Source: Forficula auricularia (taxonomy: Eukaryota > Arthropoda > Insecta > Dermaptera > Forficulidae). From it: a DNA stretch of 64,000 bases. The notes beneath the pieces are model-generated. The model searched no databases. It had not been told where the DNA came from and saw only the letters and a program-made list of their open reading frames with translations. A program made the translations under genes and the position numbers. Positions 45,180 to 64,000 of the stretch are shown here, piece after piece. The stretch covers positions 821,979-885,978 of the forward strand of contig JALMQS010000612.1 of NCBI GenBank assembly GCA_024734495.1. Reading direction: 5' to 3'. The first letter of the stretch is position 1. Every line of letters starts with the position of its first letter.

Positions 45180-48100
45180 TAAATCGTTCTAGCTATCATA
45201 ATACGACAGTAACATCCTAAAATTTAAATAACTTTGATTTTCATCGCGATTTCTTTGACAAGTTTAACTTCTAAAGAGCCTGGCAACCTCGTATATTTAG
45301 ATTTTCTATTTATACGAAAAAATTATAAGAAATGAAAACGAATAGAAATGAGGCACCAATGTCCATTAATATCATTTATATATAATCTTTTCCACAACAG
45401 TAATATCTTCCCATACTCAATTTGAAGAAATAGATGTTTTGTGAAATTAAGACATGTTCGATTGTTTGTTTTTAATAGATAAATATCTATTTAGTTTTAG
45501 AAGCTTCTCAATTATCACAGATATAAGAGATTGGCCAACATGCCAGCAAGAGTTGAAGATTTGAAGACTTTGTAGTTTATCAAATCCAAATAAAAGTAAA
45601 ATATAGAAATTAAAACAACAGTTTATAACAAAATTCATTAAATACTTGTATATATCACTCGAAAATCAACTTTTAATACATTAATAATTTTCATTTGTTG
45701 CCCAAAGACCCCTCAGAAAAATCTATGATTGGATTAATATGAGTTTATTTTTTGTCTCAGTTTTCAAATAAATAAATAAGTGTGAATGATATTTATCTAT
45801 TAATAGTCATTTTACTGCGCCCTGCTAGAATATGTTGTTTAACCAGGTTAATAGGATATAATTAACACGATTAGAACTTAATTGAGGGATACAGATATTA
45901 AACAAGAGTGAATAGCTTAAGATTCCAGTCTATATTAGCAATTATGCAGGGCAGAAACCCGGAGACGCTAAAAAAACATCGAGATTTCATCAATGGTTGT
46001 AATATGGTGTTGAGAGAGGAAGCTTCTTCTTGAAACACTCACCGCACTAGCAACTCCATTCTATAAGAATTATTCAATATTAATAAACGGAAGCATCGAC
46101 GGTTGATGGCACTGCGATATTCATAGGGCTCCATCACACACTATAAAAATTTAAATTGAGGATATGATTAGCAATAATAATTAATAATCGGGTCTTGTTT
46201 TACTTTATATAAAATTTTGCACATAATGCTAAGGAGAAATGATCTTGAGAAGACAAGACCAACGTCCAGAAAATGTCTGATTCTTGACTAGCAGAAATAA
46301 TAGAAGTCCTCTGAAGTAGGAAGTAGCGGAAAGTTACGTTTAACATCTATCTTTCCAATTAAACATAACTTGTTAGAAAGATATTGATAATTATAATTTT
46401 TAATCTAATGATCACTTTAAATTTGTTCATTAGTGACGCACTGTTTCAAGATAATTAGTCTAGGTCTCTCATTTGAATCATATGCATTTATAATAGAAAT
46501 TTATTTTCTTTAAATCACACATAATTATAATTATATCGTCGATCGAAACGTCGTAGTTATATTGTATTATTTGTTCGTGTACAATAAATAATTAAAATTA
46601 ATTATGTGATTTAAACATAATTTCAACCGATTTCAACCATTAATAAATTTAATCACAAAAATACTTTAAACGCTTCATATCTAAAAATTTATTTTGATAA
46701 TTTTAAAACATTAAAAATAAATGTAAGAAATCCATGTTTCTAAATCTTATATTAGGTATTAAGATTTTAATTGCGCAATTAAAATGCGGCGATTAATAAA
46801 ATATATCCATATAAATAATTACCAAATTTTCTGAATTGGTTCAAAAAATAGTTTTATCTTGTCAATTAAAACAAATTAAATTTGTTAAATTAATCATTAA
46901 TGTGCGAGTTTTTGAAAATTAAAATGATAAAATTAAATTAAAAAGTATTTGTGTTTAAATTTCAAAAATAAAATATATTTCTTCTTAACAAAAATTAAGA
47001 TATTTATTTTTATTTTTTTTTTTATAACTTTCATTTTGAACATTTGATATATGATTATTTGTATCTATAAAAATTCAATACTCCGGTATTCCGGAGTGCT
47101 GCGCTCAACGAGCGTATTAAGTTATATCAAAGAATATTTGAAATAAATTTATATATATATATTTAATCTTTGCATTCATGAATATAATGTATATCTATAT
47201 AAATATTACATTCAATTAATTTCAAATGAATGCGATTAAATGGTAGGATGAAATTTTTGGCATTTCTTTCGAGGTTGTCTTTTTAAGATATTGAAAATGT
47301 TATTAAACAATTATGATAAATATATATAAAATAATTAAATAATAAATAAACGTTGATTTTATTAATGAGAAATAAGTATTTTATACTTAATAAATTTTAA
47401 ATCATCATTCTAAGAACTATAATATATTTTTATTTAATATATAAATTCTATACTCTAAAAGATGTTAGAAAACCTCAAGAGAAAATAAAAAATCAAATGA
47501 AATAAATCATTAGGATACTTGAGTTTCCTGCATTAATTCGGAATCATATTTATCTAAAACATATACTAATTATTTTCTTAAAATTTCTTTTTTTAAATTA
47601 ATATTTTGATTTTATATTTTTTTTTCCACCTAAATCTACATAGAAATAAATCATTTCCAAATAATATTATTTTGTGCATCCTGACAATCTTGGCCATTGA
47701 TAAAGTTATTATATAGGGAAAATGTATGAAATTATATTTATTACCCCATAATAGCTGTTTGGTCATTTTTATTGTATCTATGTGAATCCTATGAAAATGA
47801 CATGGTTCTTAACATGAATGAAATTTGTTTGTACATATTATATCTTCTATTTTCTAAATGGGAAATAAATATATTTTAAGAATATCTGGCTTTTATAATA
47901 AGCAATATATATAACATATATATGATAATAACTAGTAAATGTGTAAATATATAAATAAATGAATATAAAGATACAAATATATATTTATATATCTATATAA
48001 AGATATATACATATAAATTTGAATCTCAACAGATATGAATGTGACGACGATTCACAAGCGATTTTTTCAAATTAATTTATACATAGTGGCAAGGCTGCGG

Positions 48101-48265
48101 CCGTGCATGATACATATATTCTATAAATTATATGTTTACGTCATCTACAATTTAGATATATTATAATTAAATGTATATATATATATATACATTTGAATTA
48201 TTTTATCTTTGATATTTGAAAAATAATTTTCATCATTCTTTTTTAGGAGTTTAAAAATAAATAGT
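45180..48265. other. AT-rich intergenic DNA, no gene seen
   Basis: No conserved frame, RNA gene or clear mobile element. It contains short (AT)n and TATA-rich runs. Confidence 0.55.
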
Positions 48266-48278
48266 GAATTAATTACGT

Positions 48279-48311
48279 AAAGAGAAATCAATGACGTTTC
48301 TCCTCTGATTG

Positions 48312-48351
<40 letters not shown>

Positions 48352-48426
48352 CAAGCAGAGGAGAACCTCATTGATTTCTCTTTATGCATCAACAACTCTA
48401 CTACTCTCGGCAAAACAAAATCTTTT
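48279..48426 (+). mobile_element. Hairpin-plus-tail element with 13-bp target duplication
   Basis: GAATTAATTACGT at 48266-48278 and 48427-48439. The stem AGAGAAATCAATGACGTTTC...CTCTGATTGATACATATAT and complement differs from the other members, but the tail CAACTCTACTACTCTCGGCA ending AAACAAAATCTTTT is the family tail. The loop is an (AT)n run. Confidence 0.85.
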
Positions 48427-48439
48427 GAATTAATTACGT

Positions 48440-51400
48440 TTACAATATAAAAAATTCACCACTAGGGAGGCTTAGCCTGCCTCGATGGCGTACCGACCAA
48501 TTGCTTAACTGAGAGGGTGGAGGAATATATATAATTACAACTTTGTAACGAAGTTATCCAAAGGAATAAAGAAATATAAAGATGTTAGAAGATGATGAAA
48601 CAGGAGGCAGAATTTATTATTTTTATAAAGAAACAATAGATTTTCTATATTTATATAGAAAAGGTAATAACATAGTTAATATTATGTTATTAAATTGCAG
48701 GCATTTACAAATAATCGTTACTTACTTCTTTTTAGTAACTATAGAATATTTATTTTAATATAACATATTATTATGCATATATATATATATTTATACATAT
48801 ACATATAGACATACATATACACACACATATATATATATATAGAAAAATAAAAGATATTAAGCAGTCTATTTACAGCTGTCAACATTTTTGAGTCATTTGA
48901 CAGATATAACTTATTTGACAAAAATCACTCTTTCTTTCTTTTAAATCACATAGCCCTTTATATTTAAACATTTATTAAGTAGGATTGCATTTATACAAAT
49001 AGGTTTTAGGAAGAAATATTTGTATAAATACTTAATAATGAAACGAATAAACAAATTTTCAAGTTTACATTTCAAAGGACTAAAGAGATACCCGCCACAG
49101 TTGAACTATATTAGAACTTATAATTAGAAACTTCTTGTTTTACAAATGCACTTTAAGCAAGTTCATATTTTTTTTTAAAGAGGAATTAGAATCAATAATA
49201 GTCTTTCGCCAAATATTATTTTTCAATATATATACCTATATATTTTGTCACTTTTTTTCTATCATGATGTCACTAATAATAGAAACATTTTCTGCATTCA
49301 CTCTTAATAATCTAATTAAACATTAAAGACAGATAAAAGCTTGTCTATATTAATATCCGGGTGTCTTATACCATATATATAAGAAACATACAATTAAAAA
49401 ATAATAATAATAAATAAACAAGTGCAAAATATTTAAAATTATTTTCATCAAATAAGAAAAAATTCCTTCAATACTGTTTAGAGCAAATATAAATTTTAAG
49501 AGTATTAAGAAAACATTGTGTAGTTATGATGGAATTTTTCCTTTCTCAATAAAAATTATTTATATTAGCACCATTTTGGGTAAAACTTAGATCTAATAAT
49601 ATAGTTGAAAATGGAAAAGCAATAGTATAAAAATTATTTAGTATTAATATTCATTGTCCAGAAACTTATTTATATAAAGAAAGTTTAACATATTCAATTG
49701 ATATGTGGCTTAGAGATAGCTTGATCAAATTCGAACCCCTATAACGCTCACTCAATTTAGTGCAACCTAAAGGCTAGAACTAATTAATTTTTTGGGGCCA
49801 ATTATCCCAAAAATGTATGTATGAATTGCCAAGCTATTTTAGAATACATAATTGGAATTACCTAATATTATGAACTATGCACAGCACCATGTATGTTAAG
49901 CAACTCAAAATATTTTTTTTTCCAGTGCTTGTCCCAAATGTTAGGTGCATAACTTTCAAATTTACATTTTATCATTTTTTTGTCACTTTAAATGAAATGA
50001 AGATAATAAATCTATTTAAATTAAGGTATTTTATTTGACATCAACAAGATGTTTGACTAGCATCTAAACCAGTGATTCACAACTTTTATAAATCATCTAA
50101 TTTTCCTCTAAAAAGTAAAAAAAAAAATTAAATAATAATATAGAGTGACTTTTAAGAATAATTCTGAATTTTAGGTAATTTTAATTTTTCTCAAGAATAG
50201 AAAATTATATAATAAGAAAATAACAAAAGAACACCATCATTATATTAATAATTCTTAATAGGATTAAGAAAAATTGCTGAATAATTTTATGAGGTAGAAA
50301 TTAAATATAAGAAAATATACAATAAAAAAATTCAAAAAAATAGATTATTAAAATTTGAATAGGAAAGAAAGATACGTAAAAAGAAAAAGGAAAAAGATCT
50401 AAGGATAGAGTATAACTTTGTATTTGTCAGGTAAATAAAGAAAAAATCACTCTATAATCATACTCAATTAAATCAGAGATAGTCTATTTATTTTGTTTGT
50501 AAAATTTATAAACATTAAGTTTGTATAATATTAATGCTTAAAATACACAAAACATAAAAATGATAATATAAAAAACTTTGGGTTTTTAAAATAAAAGATT
50601 GGAAACACTGATCTAAATATATAATTGCACGGCAGGTATTTAATTAAGATACTTTGTATTATTTAATGTATTTACAAAATAGTTAATTCGTTGAAAAAAA
50701 TTACAAAGTATGTCAAATAAATATCGTACCCTAGGGAACTATGAATTTGATGTTTCGGAGTCATTTAAAAAAAAATTAAGTAATAATTTTAATTAAATAT
50801 ATATCGGATATGATTCATCCGAACACTTTTTTGGATAAAGAGATCGTTAATATATAATAGATATATACTTTATTGACTAACTGATAATTATTTAATGTTT
50901 TCAAAATATACAGACTATTAAGGACAAATCGAATATAATAATCAGCAAATATTTGATAGATTGCATTTAAATCCATCAATAATAGTAATTATAATAATAA
51001 TTATAATAATAACAAGGATAACATGTCATTAAATAGGAAAGGTTTAAAAGAATAGATTAGAAAATTAGAGTATCTTATATTATAAATTTACAAGAAAATT
51101 TAATCTATTCAATTAAATCTTAATTTTTATAACAATATTTCATTTTATGAAAGGAGTCAGTTGAATATAACTTAATGACTTTCACTTTGAAATATAACTA
51201 CCATTCATTAAATTAATCAAGCCTATTTATAATAATATGCTTATTTTGATTTATATTTATATTTTTATTAAGAGAAGAATCTTTAATTTTAAAAATGTTT
51301 ATATTTTGTTGAATTTAAGAATAAGATGAGAGAAATTTGTGAAAATTAAAAAAAATAATTATAAACTTTTTTGTCTAATATTAGTGAATAAATAAAAAGT

Positions 51401-52000
51401 CAATATTAACACTTCCATATGAGGAAAAATATGTTTCCAAATTTGGTAAATAATTTCACTATGTGAAAGTCATTTGATATTTAAACAATTATAATTAAAA
51501 CTTTTCAATATTTCAAAATAAAATCTATACACTCAATTTATAAAAATAAGTTAAAAGTTTATACGTAAAGAAGTTAAAAATATAAGTGAATATGTTTCAC
51601 TTCACAATTAATAAAAAATAAATCTATATTATTCGATTTATCCCATACTAGCTGCAGCTCAAGAGTAGAGAAAAAAGTGGAAAGTGACATTATTTTTTCA
51701 TTTAAGAAAAAACTGTCCAAAATGTAAAGCAGCTTTCTAGGAAAGCTTTAAAAATGGCCAACACAAAGCATGTTCCCTTAAAACGCTACAAACCCCCGCG
51801 GCGTAGCATTTCTTATTTATTTATTTTATTATTTTTTTTTTGTTTTAATTTTTGATCAGAACACAATTTTTTCACTTTTCTATAATATTATATATTGGCA
51901 ACTGTACACTAGCACTAACGACTCTACACATTTCTCGTCAGGATTGTTTACTTATGTTTTATCATTTTTTTTCCTTTAAAAATCGGTCAACAATTCTATT
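48440..52000. other. AT-rich intergenic DNA between LRRC58 and GSK3
   Basis: No gene recognised. TATA/CATA microsatellites lie at about 48775-48842. Confidence 0.5.
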
Positions 52001-52289
52001 ATAGTTTTAGTAAATTTCCTTTAATTGCTGGAAGAATTCAAGTGAAATGGCTGCGAAAGCGGTCTAACCTTGTATGTAATTGTCTAGATCTAATTCACCC
52101 AATAATTTGATGCAATATTATATATATACATATAAACATAGGCTGGTAAATTCAAATAGCTCTCTAATATTATAAGGAGTATGTCAAAATAGGTTTCTTT
52201 ATCAAATAAAAAACTGAATCGTGTAGTGTAAGTGTATAATGGTGAAAAGGAAAATGAGGAAAGACAGATAGAAGGAAAAGGAAGAGGTT

Positions 52290-64000
<11,711 letters not shown>

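Noticed and set aside
46535..46560. GATCGAAACGTCGTAG as a hammerhead 3' half
   Set aside because: No CTGANGA box or stem II on either strand.

Overview
This is an AT-rich eukaryotic nuclear scaffold segment with multi-kilobase introns, GT-AG splice sites and a dense layer of nested, decayed mobile elements. The two host genes and the transposon types (mariner, Jockey/CR1-like LINEs, tRNA-derived SINEs, hAT/Harbinger/Mutator-type MITEs) suggest an arthropod. The C-terminal tail of the kinase gene (FNFT...ELSIQP...LLPR) is insect-like. I cannot name the species. A 100-base run of N (26874-26973) marks a scaffold gap.

Host genes: (1) LRRC58, a leucine-rich-repeat protein, on the + strand in four coding exons between 30605 and 39652 (369 aa, complete). 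Exon 2 ends at a donor reading GAG|CTAAGAA where GAG|GTAAGAA would be expected. (2) The 3' end of a GSK3/shaggy-type kinase on the - strand, three exons between 64000 and 52290 (164 aa visible, stop included in the window, 5' part outside). The two genes converge tail to tail across about 12.6 kb filled by a LINE, a Mutator-like MITE and AT-rich DNA.

Layout: 1-9.4 kb holds a mariner, a tRNA-headed SINE, a roughly 430-bp tandem array, hairpin insertions, and a LINE interrupted by another LINE. 9.5-13 kb is a nest bounded by pogo/Tigger-like ends. 13.7-26.8 kb holds hAT debris, SINEs, MITEs and dispersed repeats. 27-30 kb holds an inverted-repeat hammerhead element, a LINE remnant and a deleted transposon with a DUF4817-type fragment. 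30.4-40 kb is LRRC58. 40-52 kb is intergenic. 52.3-64 kb is the GSK3 gene, whose 10-kb intron is packed with elements.

The most interesting signal is a set of hammerhead-ribozyme-like motifs (CUGANGA, stem II, GAAA, short stem III, UH). They mostly sit in the arms of long palindromes, and several insertions carry 9-13 bp target-site duplications. Five loci carry a common short reading frame beginning MFH..xTPxSL, at most of them right beside such a hairpin. A related group has variable hairpins but a conserved 3' tail ending in CTCTCGGCAAAA or close variants. By analogy with hammerhead-bearing Penelope-like retroelements, I infer an active or recently active non-autonomous retroelement population whose copies are inserted as inverted (fold-back) dimers.
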